64,000 nucleotides of DNA, taken from NCBI RefSeq assembly GCF_004210375.1, contig NC_134834.1, forward strand, positions 92,570,170 to 92,634,169. The letters run 5' to 3'. The notes under the pieces are model-generated. The model was not told the DNA's origin. It saw only the letters and a program-made list of their open reading frames with translations, and did not search any database. The translations under genes and the position numbers were made by a program. The DNA comes from Tachypleus tridentatus (taxonomy: Eukaryota > Arthropoda > Merostomata > Xiphosura > Limulidae). Shown here piece by piece: positions 48,371 through 60,631 of the stretch (its first letter is position 1; each line of letters opens with the position of its first letter).

Positions 48371-49529
48371 TGTAATGGGTGTCCTTTCTACCTAATGTCT
48401 TTTGAATGCAAGATGAGTTCATTGAGTTTTGAAGTAGATGTAGCTTACCAAACTCCTGTGTTGCTATGCCATAACTTTATTTGTTCTTAGATACACTAGG
48501 GACGTGCTGTTTCGGGCTCTGCCTCTCAGCTGCTTTTAGTGAATTTGAAGGGTTTTTAGATTCCTGGTCTTTGTCTGGGGATTTGAAATATATTCCTGCT
48601 TTTGGTTTTGTCGTACTTTGCTACATGGTGTGCTTTTAATCTCTAACATTACAGATGATATATATTTCTGACCAACTTAATACAGTTTGTAATATTCTTG
48701 TAGGCCTTTCTCTTTCAATTCTATCATGATAATTTGTTTTGTTACTTGATTGTTTGGCTTACATTACCAAGTTTCAGGACTATGTATACATTTATACTGA
48801 CAACTCATATCATTGATCAACTGGAGAAAAAACCTTACGCATTTTATATTAAATCTTTGAACTTGCTTAAATAATTTATCCTGTACAATTATTTGTGTAA
48901 CTTTATAACAATACTTATCTGCATTTTGGACGTGTTCTTCTGGCATGACACTGTTTTTTTTTTTTGATTAATATATTCTCTTTCTCCTTGAATAGTATAT
49001 TGACTTTGAAAGTCAATGAGAAGGACACGTAATCTCTTTGATTTACTAAGATAGTGTAGGCTACTTCATTATCGTCTCGTAATTACATTAACAACCTGAA
49101 AGAACAGCTGACAGGACTGCTAAAATAACTCTTTCGTTTAGTTTAATCTTTTAAGCATTTTCTTTTATTCTAGTCTGTTATGCAGAATTCTAATTTATTA
49201 TTGGACATAACTTTGGTTAAATGTTTTGCTCATAGTGTCTTTCATTTTACTTTCTTCAAGCTCTTTATTATTTCAAAAACTCAATCGTGTGATAATTCTG
49301 AAGTGACATTAACATACAGTATCACTTTTATATTAAGTTTCTTTCCTTTTTGAGAAATCTTGTGATATTTCCTTTCAGAAAAAAACATTTCATCCCTAAT
49401 TTATTTCGTTGGTTATAATGGCTTTAGGTGCGCATATGGAACCAGAGGGAAGGGAAGAAGAAAATATATGAGAGGATAAATGAAAATATAGGGAGGAAGG
49501 ACAATGAGGAGAATACGCGCAATAACTGG
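48371..49529. other. Flank of the LINE, no gene seen
   Basis: T-rich unique DNA between the truncated LINE end and the 52-bp array. Confidence 0.6.
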
Positions 49530-49841
49530 TCTTCTCCACACAAGATTAAGATTGCGGCTAACTGTCCACATCGGTTGGAGGTCTTCTCCACACAAGATTA
49601 AGATTGCGGCTAACTGTCCACATCGGTTGGAGGTCTTCACCACACAAGATTAAGATTGTGGCTAACTGTCCACATCGGTTGGAGGTCTTCTCTACTCAAG
49701 ATTAAGATTGCGGCTAACTGTCCACATCGGTTGGAGGTCTTCTCTACTCAAGATTAAGATTGCGGCTAACTGTCCACATCGGTTGGAGGTCTTCTCCACA
49801 CAAGATTAAGATTGCGGCTAACTCTCCACATCAGTTGGATC
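49530..49841. repeat. 52-bp tandem repeat, six copies
   Basis: Units start at 49530, 49582, 49634, 49686, 49738 and 49790, each beginning tcttctcc(a)caca or tcttctctactca and containing gattgcggctaactgtccac. They are over 90% alike; the last unit is the most diverged. Confidence 0.95.
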
Positions 49842-49862
49842 TGGAAGCGATAGAAACAACTG

Positions 49863-50112
49863 TTGTTTCTTACTGAATTTCGCACAGAGCTACTCGAAGG
49901 CTACCTGCGCTAGTCGTTTTTAATTTAGAAGTAAAAGACTTGAGGGAGGACAACTAGTGAACACCAACTAGAAGTTTTTTCTTTTACTAGCAAAAAGTTA
50001 GATTGATTGTTACATTATAACTCCCTCACGGCTGAAAAGACTAGAATGTTCGGACTCGAGACCCACAGATTATAAATAGAATGCCCTAACCACCAGGCCA
50101 TACCAGGACCCT
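49863..50112 (-). repeat. SINE family 1, diverged
   Basis: From ttactgaatttcgcacagagc to ggccataccaggaccc, with body deletions. It directly follows the 52-bp tandem array. Confidence 0.8.
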
Positions 50113-50380
50113 CGTGGCGAAATGGAGAAACAAAAATAAACGATACAGTTTTGTACAGCCTTCAAGGACTTTTGTAACATTCAATGTAAAGGTAAGCTAT
50201 ATTGTAAAATATTGCAATATTATCTTCTCTCCCGGAAATGTAATGTTTATTGTGTCTGTGTGGTAGCGGAAGAATGTTTTGAAATTTCTATACTAGAGTA
50301 TATACAGCTGGGTGGTATGTACTGATATCACTGCGAAATGAACACGTTTGTTGAAACGGTCATAAATGGTAGGTCTCTTT

Positions 50381-50670
50381 GTAATAAGATTGTTAGCAGT
50401 CAAAACTTTATTAGCGAATTATGTGCAAGACGTTATTAATTTGAATTATTTAAAAGTCCAAAATACGGAATATCGTGTATAGTATTTTAATATCAAATTA
50501 TTTGTGAGTTTATTTTGTACTCCAGTAATAAGATTGTGACCAGTCAAAACTTTATTAGCGAATTATGTGCAAGGCGTCATTAATTTGAATTATTTAAAAG
50601 TCCAAAATATGGAATATCTTGTATAGTATTTTAATATCAAATTATTTGTGAGTTTATTTTGTACTCCAGT
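50381..50670. repeat. 144-bp tandem duplication
   Basis: Two head-to-tail copies (from gtaataagattgt at 50381 and 50525) differ at only a handful of bases. The sequence is AT-rich and non-coding. Confidence 0.95.
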
Positions 50671-51479
50671 GCGACTAGTGTTAAATTATTCATTATTTTC
50701 CCGTTAAACATAAAATATAATTGTTTAATTGCAAATTCAAGACGTTTAATGAATGAAAAGAGATTCAAGGAAACTAATAAAACGTTCAATATCTTTAGAG
50801 TCAAATCAGCACTTACCTAAATAACTTCATTTAAGGGGAAATTTATATCGATATTATTTGTTAGTATGACGGGCTGTTGATTCTATGGTACACGATTCGT
50901 GGTTTATTGCAACAAGAAAGTGTCTTCCTCACACTGGAGTCGTGGATGAATTGTAAGAGTGACAGCCAAATTTTATTATTCGATTAGAGCGTCCTAAAAG
51001 ATGACAAACTGAGATACTGTCTTTTGCTTTCTCTAGTTTATCAGCTCAAAACTAAGAGCAGCTAACGCAGTTCTTGTAGTTTCGCACAAGTATCATAAGC
51101 AAACAATCCTTGAAAAACTACTTTAACAGGTTTCGGGATTATGAAAATAAAACCAAATATTTAAGTTATAGTATTCCAAGCATAAACTTTTGCTTCTAGT
51201 ATGCAAACAAGTAACAACTTTAACTGCTATCTGGTATTGCTTTGTACAACAATATGCGAGTCTATACGTATTACGCGCTGCAATATAACATATTTGTTTT
51301 TTTATATGGTGTAGATTGCTTTGATCTTTCAATATATGTATTATATTACTAAACAACTGTTACATTATTTTTCAGCTTCTTCTTTGTCGTGGATGAAAAA
51401 CAAATGGTATGTTTAATGAAAATATGATTATAGAAGTGAATGTATAGAAAAATAAGTAACATCAATAACATAAAGGTCG
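50671..51479. other. AT-rich DNA, no gene seen
   Basis: Nothing recognised between the 144-bp duplication and the Tc1 relic. Confidence 0.6.
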
Positions 51480-52080
51480 ACACTTTTACTCTCAGAGTGA
51501 AATGCATCCTCAGACTACCAAGCAATCCATTTATGGCTGAGTCCAATCATCGTTGTAGGCCTCTTGATTTTCCTTAACACATTGACACCGTCAACATGGT
51601 GAAAGACATCAAATCTGGTTTAATCACTTTGTCCATGTTGCCATCTCAGGCGTTATTTTGCCACTGAAAAAGGCATTGGCAATGACCTTGGTCATTATGA
51701 AGGAGAGGCTTGTGCAATAGCCAGCTTTTAACAATTGTTCATTGACCAACTTTCTTGAGAGAGGTGCACTTACGAGCGCCTACTATTCAGCTCCAATAGT
51801 ACTGGTAGGCTAGTGTGGCAATTTCTGCATATTTAAAACAGATGTCAGTTCTCTCTAGCTGTGGCCTTCCGTGGACCATTTGCCCTTTCTTTCGGGGTAG
51901 GTCTCCCGACTGTATTGTTTATTTTCATAATCTAAGAGATGATGCCTTGGATTATACCTAACTGTCTGGCAATACGACGTTGTTTGGAGTCGTTACCACA
52001 CAGTGCTATGACGTCATAGTAAAACTCTACTTTCTAGCTGATCAATGATGGTCTCCAGAACTTTTACAAAGTTTTAAAGT
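51480..52080 (-). mobile_element. Tc1-like transposase relic
   Basis: The minus strand reads the N-terminal helix-turn-helix of a Tc1-type transposase (IVALCGNDSKQRRIARQLG near 51,955-52,015, followed by GIIQGIIS and GRPTPKERANGPRKATARE near 51,870-51,920), then VSAPLSRKLVNEQLLKAGY near 51,725-51,780 and a weak continuation to about 51,490. Several stops. The ends were not defined. Confidence 0.6.
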
Positions 52081-52639
52081 CAATACAGTGACACACCTGA
52101 GAGATATAATGAGCCCAAGAAGTTATCACCATTATATAGCATGTTCAGAAACATCATCTCACACCAGGATATTGCATATTTTATTATACAACTGTACACA
52201 CGTATTAGCTTGAATTTGTGTCACCTGATAGCTCAAATACACATACATGGACAGGAAATTTCTGACAGATTGTAACGAATGTGACAGATGAAAAATACAC
52301 TTTTATAAAAAAATTCGACCCCACCAAGACGTTTTCCATATTGAGTGTTACCAGCCTTGTGTATTTAACCTGTAACTCCTCCCACCATATTCTTCAGTTA
52401 CCAAACTTACCTTTTTAACAGCCTTGCTTTATAGGTACATAAATATACCTGATTTTCTAAAGGCTCAAGCTATTTCGAATTTGCGAATATTGTATTTTTT
52501 AAATACGCACAAAAATAATGGTTAATGTGTCCGGACTATCAATTTAAAGGTTCACGTCCCGTTGCTGCATAAAAACACTCCTCACTTTAGGGTTGTAAGT
52601 GCTTTAAAAGTGTGGCTATCAAATCATAGTATTCGATTA

Positions 52640-52768
52640 GACAAGAATAGCCCAAGAGTTGGCGTTGGGTTCTGTTGATTAGCTACTTTATTTCTCTTCT
52701 ACCAGTTGAAAATTAAGAACAATTATGGGCTGCTAGCTCTTGAATGGTTTTGCATGAACCTAAAATAA
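52640..52768 (+). repeat. SINE family 1, diverged 3' fragment
   Basis: Recognisable from aatagcccaagagttggcg to gcatgaacctaaaataacac; old. Confidence 0.6.
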
Positions 52769-52807
52769 CACACAGACACACTCTCGATTAAAGGTGACAG
52801 TCAGTAG

Positions 52808-53219
52808 TTTGTTTAAAATTAAGCACAAAACTGCATAATGGACTATCTGTGCTCTGCCCTTTACAAGTAACGAAATCCGGTTTCTAGCGGTGTATTTTTT
52901 TATGTTTTTTTTTGGAATTTCGCACAAAGCTACTCGAGGGCTATCTGTGCTAGCGTCCCTAATTTTGCAGTGTAAGGTTAGAGGGAAGACAGCTAGTCAT
53001 CACCACCCACCGCCAACTCTTGGGCTACTCTTTTACCAACGAATAGTGGGATTGACCGTCACATTATACACCCCCACGGCTGGGAGGGCGAGCATGTTTA
53101 GCACGACGGGGGCGCGAACCCGTGACCCTCGGATTACGAGTCGCACGCCTTACGCGCTAGGCCATGCCGGGCCATCTAGCGGTGTAAGTCCGCAGACATA
53201 CCGCTTTGTCACTTTGGAT
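52808..53219 (-). repeat. SINE family 2 (tRNA-derived), split by a family 1 SINE
   Basis: Description of the family: a short (~125 bp) unit whose sense strand starts ccccagtggctcagcggt, has an anticodon loop around gacttacaac, a B-box-like gggtttcgatacccg, then gagcacagatagcccattgtg and a gcttaattcaaaac tail. This minus copy consists of 52808-52894 and 53175-53219, with agtcagtag duplications outside (52,799-52,807 and about 53,223-53,231). Confidence 0.85.
52895..53174 (-). repeat. SINE family 1, nested inside a family 2 SINE
   Basis: Complete copy flanked by perfect 12-bp repeats tctagcggtgta (52883-52894 and 53175-53186) that are themselves part of a family 2 SINE. Confidence 0.95.
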
Positions 53220-53764
53220 TGATAGTCAGTAGAATGCATATCTTTGCAATTTTGCAATGATCATGTTCGGCCCTCAAAAAATACGAAAATATATCCGTAT
53301 TTCCGTCGTTACTTTTGGTATGATAATAAATAATAAAATTCTATATATGTCCGCCAAGTTTCATCAAAATCTGACCATTTTGTTCACTGTGTAATAGAGC
53401 AAAAATATTGTGAAAATCGGTCTCGACGTTAACAGACCTTGACTCTCCGAAAACTAATAATTTCTGATTCTGAGTCGGATTATAGTACAAATTTAGCCTT
53501 TGTTGAGAAACCCTGATGATAAACACACACAGAAGTTAAAACATAACCTTTGGTAATGAAGGTAACAATTGAACATACACGAATTCCTATGCTAAAGGTG
53601 GTACTATTATTTTTTTTTACTCTAATGATCTACGTTGTTTTTACTTTTAAACTATTCTTGTTTTGATTTATTCGAATACCCAATATGTTAAAAGTAAAAT
53701 AAAATACTAATTCCCTTGTTTTAGTGTTTCTCTGAAAATATTCGGTTGCTTGTGACACGGATTT

Positions 53765-54038
53765 GTTTGTTTCTGAATTTTGCGCAAAGCTACAACAGAG
53801 TTCTTTGCGCTAACCGTCCCTAATTTGGCAGTGTAAGACTAGAGGAAAAGCGGGCTAGTCATCACCACCCATCGCCAAGTCTTTGGTTATTCTTTTACCA
53901 ATGAATAGTAAGATTGACCGTAACATTATAACGTCTCCACGGCTGAAAGGGCGAGCACGTTTGCTGCGACTGGGATTCGAGCCCGCGACCCTCTGATTAC
54001 GAGACGAATGCCTCAACCCACCTGGCCATGCAGGGCCT
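53765..54038 (-). repeat. SINE family 1, full length
   Basis: From tttgtttgtttctgaatttt to ccatgcagggcc. Confidence 0.85.
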
Positions 54039-54880
54039 CTGTTTACAGAACGGTTTTGATTTTTCTTTTTCAAGTACAAACGTTTAGATTGTAGCTTCAT
54101 CGTCTCTTGAATTTTTTTAGATCTAATTACATTTCTGGACTCAGAAGATCAAACCATTTCCATTGATATATTGACCAGGCCTAAAATATTGTAAACTAAT
54201 TTATTCCATTCCTACCTAGAAGAATTTCAGGGTAGGCTGGGAGAAATCCTGATGAGTAATAAAATCGAAGCGAGTATACCCACGTTCCACACTTTGTATT
54301 GCTGGCTCACAAAACTATATTTAATGGAAAAGGCAAACAAAGGCCTCATAGATTAATTTCCCCTAATCTAGCCTAAAAGAATTTAAAGTGCTGCTGCTAT
54401 TGAGGGTTCCCCTTGTTTAAAATAATTATTACCATGCATTAATAATTTTCTAAAATTAATTATCAAAATTAATTAGTATTTAATGCTTGATTGTTTCAGT
54501 AACAAGTAAATAAAAATCAATTGCAGGAACAGATCTTCTTTTTGAACGTTTCAACCCTTATAAATGGGTGAACGAAGATACCTAGAATTTTCAAATATAG
54601 CTGAACCTGATTGAGAGCTTATGACCAGAGGGCAGTGTTGCCAAATTTCCAATGTTGTTTCCAATTATAATAAGCGGATTAAAACTATAAGAAAAACAAA
54701 AAATAACCCTTTTTTAGCAGTAATAAATATAAGTTTAAAATGTATATATACAAATTTCATTTTTCAATTTTATTTTTTAATTTAAGTTTCAATTATTTTT
54801 AATTACAAAAAAGCTTAATAAGTAGCGTGTTAAATAAGTTCTAAAAAGTATAAGAAAAGAAAGATTTGAGTTTTGTTATA

Positions 54881-54962
54881 TACAGGGTGTTTGGAAAGTC
54901 ACTGTGCAATTTTGTCTGTCAATAAATATATAAGTGCACAGTGACTATCCGAACACCCTGTA
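54881..54962. mobile_element. 82-bp TIR hairpin of the same MITE family
   Basis: It is almost all terminal repeat: the first 28 bp (from tacagggtgtttggaaagtc) match the inverted last 28 bp at about 26 positions, with a ~26-bp AT loop. TA lies on both sides. It is probably an internal-deletion derivative of the element type at 15353-15595. Confidence 0.75.
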
Positions 54963-55334
54963 TATGTAACTTGTTATAAGGACTTATTAACATGCCCATC
55001 TCTGTTTTTTGCATCCTTGGAGTTTTTATTACACATAAGATAATAAATGTATTTCAAAATATTTAAATAAATTCACACTCATTTGGAGCAACAAAATCTT
55101 ACAAACATAAAAATTATTCGCATTAGAAATACATTAAGATTAACATAGAAAGTTAACATATTCTGTAACTGCTTCACATAAAGTTAAGCTAATTAAGCTT
55201 TGTTTAAGAGAGTATGTTTTCTTTTTTAAATTCCGTTTACTTACAAACTCATCAGAGAACCGCAAAATATTTGCAAAATATTAATATCTTTATTACAACA
55301 ATACGTCTTCAAATATAGGATTTCTAGAATAATA

Positions 55335-55461
55335 AGCCCCCCAGTGGCTCAGCGGTATGTCTGCGGACTTACAACGCTAAAAACAGGGTTTCGATACCCG
55401 TGATGGGGAGAGCACAGATAACCCATTGTGTAGCTTTGTGCTTAATTCAAAACAACACCAA
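55335..55461 (+). repeat. SINE family 2, full length with target-site duplication
   Basis: Sense copy from agccccccagtggctc to ttaattcaaaacaacacc, flanked by ctagaataata (55324-55334 and 55462-55472). Confidence 0.9.
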
Positions 55462-55984
55462 CTAGAATAATAGAAAGGAATTTTAATCGCAGAAACCGGA
55501 ATTTGCAAGTCCACTTGTCTTAGGCCTAACACTAGTTAAGCCTTTATTAAAGTACAGCCTATATTCGATAAAGAAATAAACACAGTAACTTAGTTAAGTC
55601 TAAATTTTACTGTACTTAGTACTATCGATAAATAAACTTAAAACGTTATTCTACGACCTAATGTTAGCCCTTTCTAAAACTTTTGATAAGCTCTTAATAT
55701 ATTGTTGTACAAAATGTCTACTAAAATATAGTTCCAACCGTATTTTGTTTACATCCGTTGAAACGTGGTGCATGCGTCTCTTCTTTACCATTATAATAGA
55801 TAATTGTTTTATTATAACCTACCTTCCTCATTTTGCATTGGAATAACGTAAATAAAACAATTGTAATGAAAACATAAAAAAGACATTTTATGAGAGACAA
55901 ATAACACTGTTTAAAATCAACAGTTCATTTAATAATTTCCATAAACATCTTTAACCTATGTGTTTTTGTAGATAAGCCGCATAA

Positions 55985-56075
55985 GGCTTTTTTTTTGTGT
56001 GCCTACCGAAAGGAATCAAACCCTGCTTATAGCGATGTAAGTCCATAGACTTGCAGCTGTCCCACCTGAAAACGC
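55985..56075 (-). repeat. SINE family 2, degenerate
   Basis: Recognisable by gaatcaaaccctgcttatag and cgatgtaagtccatagactt; the tail is lost. Confidence 0.55.
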
Positions 56076-59000
56076 CATAACCAATATTTTAGTCTTCTTT
56101 ATTGGTATGCACTATGAATTACAATATGTCATTTGTAACATATTTTCGATCTGATCATCTTAGCAAAAATTCTACTTTTGTATAAAAATAAGGTTACTTA
56201 TAGGATAACTATGGTTATTATGTAATATCATTCCTAATGCCGAGGCTAGAGGAGATTATTTAGGCGAATATTTTTTAAACAAATAGATAACAAGAACTGG
56301 GACATCTCCAGCTATTGACTGAAAACAAAGTTAATTTACATTTTTTAGTGATATTCTAGTTATTTTGTTCAATAAAATACAAAAACGGTTCTAGACTTAA
56401 GTCAAAGAAAACTCTACCTCTATTATCTGTCTATTAAATGACACAAGGATATTTATCCACTGATTTATCGTTATCAAGGACAATGTCTCATCTAAATAAT
56501 TTTTATATAGCCTACCTTTTTATTTATTTTCAATTGAATTTTGAAATCAATATTGAAAGTTTATTTGTTTGAAATTTTAGGTTTGTTTGTTTCAAAGTTA
56601 GAACTTAATTAAGGAAAGAAAATTACTTCGAAAGAGTATTTTCTTACAAGGGAGAATTTAATTAGGTAGGTAATTATATCTTGTACTTTTCAAGATGAGA
56701 AAATTGTTGGAAAATATGTTGGAAAAAATTCGGTACTTTGTTGAATAAAACTGGCGTCTCATTAGGAAAGAAATGATTCTATTTCAATAAAACTATTGTC
56801 AAACACATTTTCAGTCAAATATAAGAGGCTAAAAAATTTTCACAAAATGATTGGAAAATGCAAAAAAACATGCTTATACGACTAAACATTTTGTCTGAAT
56901 ACAAAACAATATGACGATTCAGCAATTGACCACGAATGAAACATCGTTCACAAAACTTCTCGAATATTTATAAAAAATTAGGGAAATTTTGATGGTCGAC
57001 TTCACTTGATAACCGCATTCAAGATTATAATTTTTCTTAACGTATGCATCTTATGCTTTATCAAAGTAACACCAAATGTTTCCAAAACTGTATTTATGAA
57101 TAAGAATGGAACATCAAAAGTTAGTTTCTCTTAAAACGAGAGTCAGTGATCATGGAGGTATAGGATATTGTCTGATGAGGCTAAAGTGGGCCCGACCAAC
57201 TATTCCAACCCCCCCCCCTCTTGATAAGAAGATTATTAAGAGAAGCCCTCCTAGCTATAAGAAGTTGTCGTATTTAATCCTATGCTTTTAACTGTAGTCT
57301 CCCCCCATTAAAAACAACTTTCAACTAGCCGATAATATTGTTTCACCGGGCAAAATTAAAATTGCGCTTAACTATTAAAGATTAGGTGTAGCTAGGGGTG
57401 ATGCGTATTGCAAACTTTTTATAATTGTCCAAATTTCACGATTCTGATCATCAAAGCTGAAAATGTTTGTTTTTTCTGTTTTAATAAAAGCTTAATAAAA
57501 GTTTGTACTAGATAGTTAGATTTTGAAGTTTTCTAAAACGAATTAACCAACGGGTTAATTAACTACTGGGGCCCCCTCACACTCAGCTCCCGGTTTCTAG
57601 TTAACTCTTGCCAACAGTACACATTAATTACATAGTTTGAATATTCTTGATTCAGTGAATTCGCTCGTTGAAAAATAGTCTCTTCTATTCTCGCCACTAT
57701 TAGTTTGTTATGAAAGCTGCAAATACCTTAAGTGCAATTGATATATTTGACTAACGTTTTGTGAATATTTGTGCTAGGCTTAGTTTCTGCTACTATTTAT
57801 TAATGTGACGATTGCAGCTGTATTGAGCATAGTTCCTTTATGAAAGAAAATGTGATTTGAAAGTTAATAAATAATATACGTTATCGGTTTAAAAACAAAT
57901 ATAGGTGAAGCGATAGTTGGAAAAATATTGTAAAAGAAGAGAGGAGTTTCTGTTTTGTGCTACACTGAACTTCAAGTTACAGTTTGATTATAGGAAAACA
58001 AGAATACGATGTGACATTATCTGTGAAAGTAGCCTTTTTCACTATTGGTGAGCAAATTTCTAAAATTATGTTGGAAGTTTTATTATTCATGACTATAAAA
58101 TTTGTCGTAAAGCTATTTGTAAGTTAACGCATAACTAATAGTATCTTCTTTCTATTTAAAACATACAAAAGTTAAACATAGTGTATATATATCATTTTGC
58201 TATAGAGATATGTTACTCAAATACTTTTTGTCTATTATATGGTATTTTCGCGCCTGTAAATTTATATTGCCACCAAGTACATTAGGTTTAGAGAGAATTT
58301 GTTCATTCTCGTTATAACACTGATAGTAAATAGTGAGGCGTATAACAAATCTCTTAAGTTTGGGTAGCTGATTTTAGTTTATTTTCTGTTTGTGTAATAT
58401 CTTGGATATGCGTGTTGATTTTTAAATTTAACAATGAAAGATTTTTAGGTGTCCTGCAGATTGTGTAGGATGAATATTTCGAGGTTACGTTTCTTTAGTT
58501 TTAACGGGATTGATCAATAATAACGTAGATGGCGCACACGTCTCGAGAATTTAGGGTTATTTGGAAGAAAACACTATACTCTTTGTTAGCTCTCGCTCAA
58601 GATCAAGCATTGTTTGCCAGTGAAGTTTAAGTACTTTTTCATAACTAGTAATATTTTCCTAGTTATTTGCAAGTGTTAAATTAAATAACGTTTATTAAAC
58701 GTATTTTAGAAGATGTTAGCAGAGTATAAAATTAACTGTATAATAAAGCGGCTGAAGGCATTGTTCTCCGTCTTATACACATTATTTTAATTTTTTTTAG
58801 TATAAATAAATTATCTTTACTGTGTTTTATATTCTCAGACTTGGTCAAATAAATATTTTATCGAATCTCTAATTGTTCTTTGGTCTTTTCCCATAGCTTT
58901 TAATGTTAATTGTTTTATTTGAATATGCCGCTGAATGGATAATAATGAAAAGTTTGGTTTGACCGAAGGATATCTTATTGTGGGGTTTTAGTTGACGTGC

Positions 59001-59227
59001 GTATTGTCCTTTATACCTGTGTAAGTGATGTGATTCTATAAAGGATTCATAGTTAAGGAAAATTTTCACAATTAAAAGGCCCTGTAACCAAGTGGGAAGA
59101 TTCACTCACTGAAGGGAGATAGTTGCACGAGAAACTGATGGGTCAATAAAAGCCCTTTCCGAGACGTTTTACTTTTTTTTGATGCAGTTAAAATAAACGA
59201 CTCGTTTGTTATTATAATCGATTTCAG

Positions 59228-59269
59228 TGTGAGGATAGCATGGCCAACAGAATGTTGTGGGACGTTTTG
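59228..59269 (+). CDS. Candidate start exon of an unidentified gene
   Basis: A 42-bp block is bounded by an ATTTCAG acceptor (59221-59227) and a consensus GTAAGT donor (59270-59275). It contains ATG at 59240 with A at -3 and G at +4, and encodes ten codons, MANRMLWDVL, ending in phase 0. The first 12 bases would be 5' UTR. No following exon was recognised before the window ends; downstream DNA is transposon relics. Too short to assign a family. A chance match of acceptor, Kozak ATG and donor cannot be excluded. Confidence 0.35.
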
Positions 59270-59599
59270 GTAAGTACAGTAGTTGTGCATTTTATGACCA
59301 GTGTTAATATTCCAAACGGGACAATAAAACTACTTGTAGAAACAATATCTTCAAATTTCAGGCTGATTTTTTTTTTGGTAGTTATTAATTATAAAAGTCT
59401 ATATAGAGGAAGCTCATTACACGAATATTAGAAAAGAAACTTATTATAAGTACGCTTTTTTTAATGAAAGCAATGCGTCAGCGCAGACTCTGTAATACTC
59501 TCGATACCGCTCACATGTTAAACTCCTTAAATGTAATTTAGAAATATAATGTTATAGGCAACAAGGGACGTATTGGTCGATCTCTCTCTCCTCTAAACT

Positions 59600-60385
59600 A
59601 AAGCTATTAAATATATGAATTAAAAATATCTAAACCAGCTCTTATTATTTATATAGTTATCAAACTTTCTTTTTAAGCTCACTTAAATTTACTGTGTCGA
59701 TAATATCCGAAGAAAACCCATTCCAAAGGCCAACCACCCTGTTAGAAAAATAATCGTCTCGGCTGAAGATGAGTTCTACCTTACCAAAATTTATATCTCT
59801 GTCCGTTAGTACAGCTGTTCTCTTCATCAAGTATGAAAAAATAATTCATCAGTACTATCAACTAGTTTTGAAATCTTAAACGCCCAGTCAAGGCCTGTTT
59901 AACTTTTATCAAGAGAAAACTAATTCCAGAGACCGTAACATTTCCTCGTATTACAATCCTTCCACCCGAGGCACCATTCTAGTAACTCTTCTCTGAACCA
60001 TTTCCAAAAATTCAGTTAGATAAGGAGCCTAAGACTGAACACAATACTCCAAATATGACCTAATTAGTGACCTATATAATAAAGTTATGTCTTTAGGCTT
60101 TCATTATACCACTGTTATCAACACACTGCTTAGATTGCTAAAGAGAATGATCAACCATTACACCAAGATTCTTTTCATGATATTTATAATTCAAAGTATA
60201 ATAACCAACATTATTATTTTACACTTATTATAATTTAAAATCCATCTCTCATTTATTTACTCAATAAATTATCCAAATCATTTTGTAAAGCAGCAGTATC
60301 ATCTTCATAACTTAACAACACCCTAGACCTTATATCATTAGCAAATTTAAATAACTGATAGACCATTCCTTCACCCATGGCATTA
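59600..60385 (-). mobile_element. CR1/L2-like LINE relic, 3' part of reverse transcriptase
   Basis: On the minus strand, read across frames, one sees FANDIRSRVL (for FADDIKL..) with DDTAALQNDLDNLLS near 60,240-60,345, then SLIRSYLEYCVQ near 60,035-60,075, EMVQRRVTRMVPRVEGL near 59,955-60,010, and a final NRVVGLWNGFSSDIIDTVNL near 59,690-59,745. This is the C-terminal RT and post-RT order of CR1/L2-clade LINEs. It is heavily decayed and ends next to the hAT terminus. Confidence 0.7.
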
Positions 60386-60631
60386 TTTTAAACCACTGGT
60401 TCTTAACCTTGTTGGAGGTACTGAACCCCTGAACTTTCGTACTTGCATTCACTGAATCCTTCGTAATTGGAAAAATAAAATGATTTTTTCGAATTCAAAA
60501 CATAAGTAGATATTTTATTAGTGCACAAAATGAACCATGCATCAGTTGCACACAATATCACTGTGTTCAAAGAACAAAACATGAATTTCACACAAAAACA
60601 CCAACATAACTCAATGAATATTTACTGCAAA

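Larger units (their letters stand above)
53232..59227. other. AT-rich DNA with scattered small elements, no gene seen
   Basis: Besides the SINEs at 53.8, 55.3 and 56.0 kb and the MITE hairpin at 54.9 kb, nothing coding is recognised. A C-run lies near 57,210. If the start exon at 59,228 is real, its promoter and 5' UTR exons should lie here. Confidence 0.5.
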
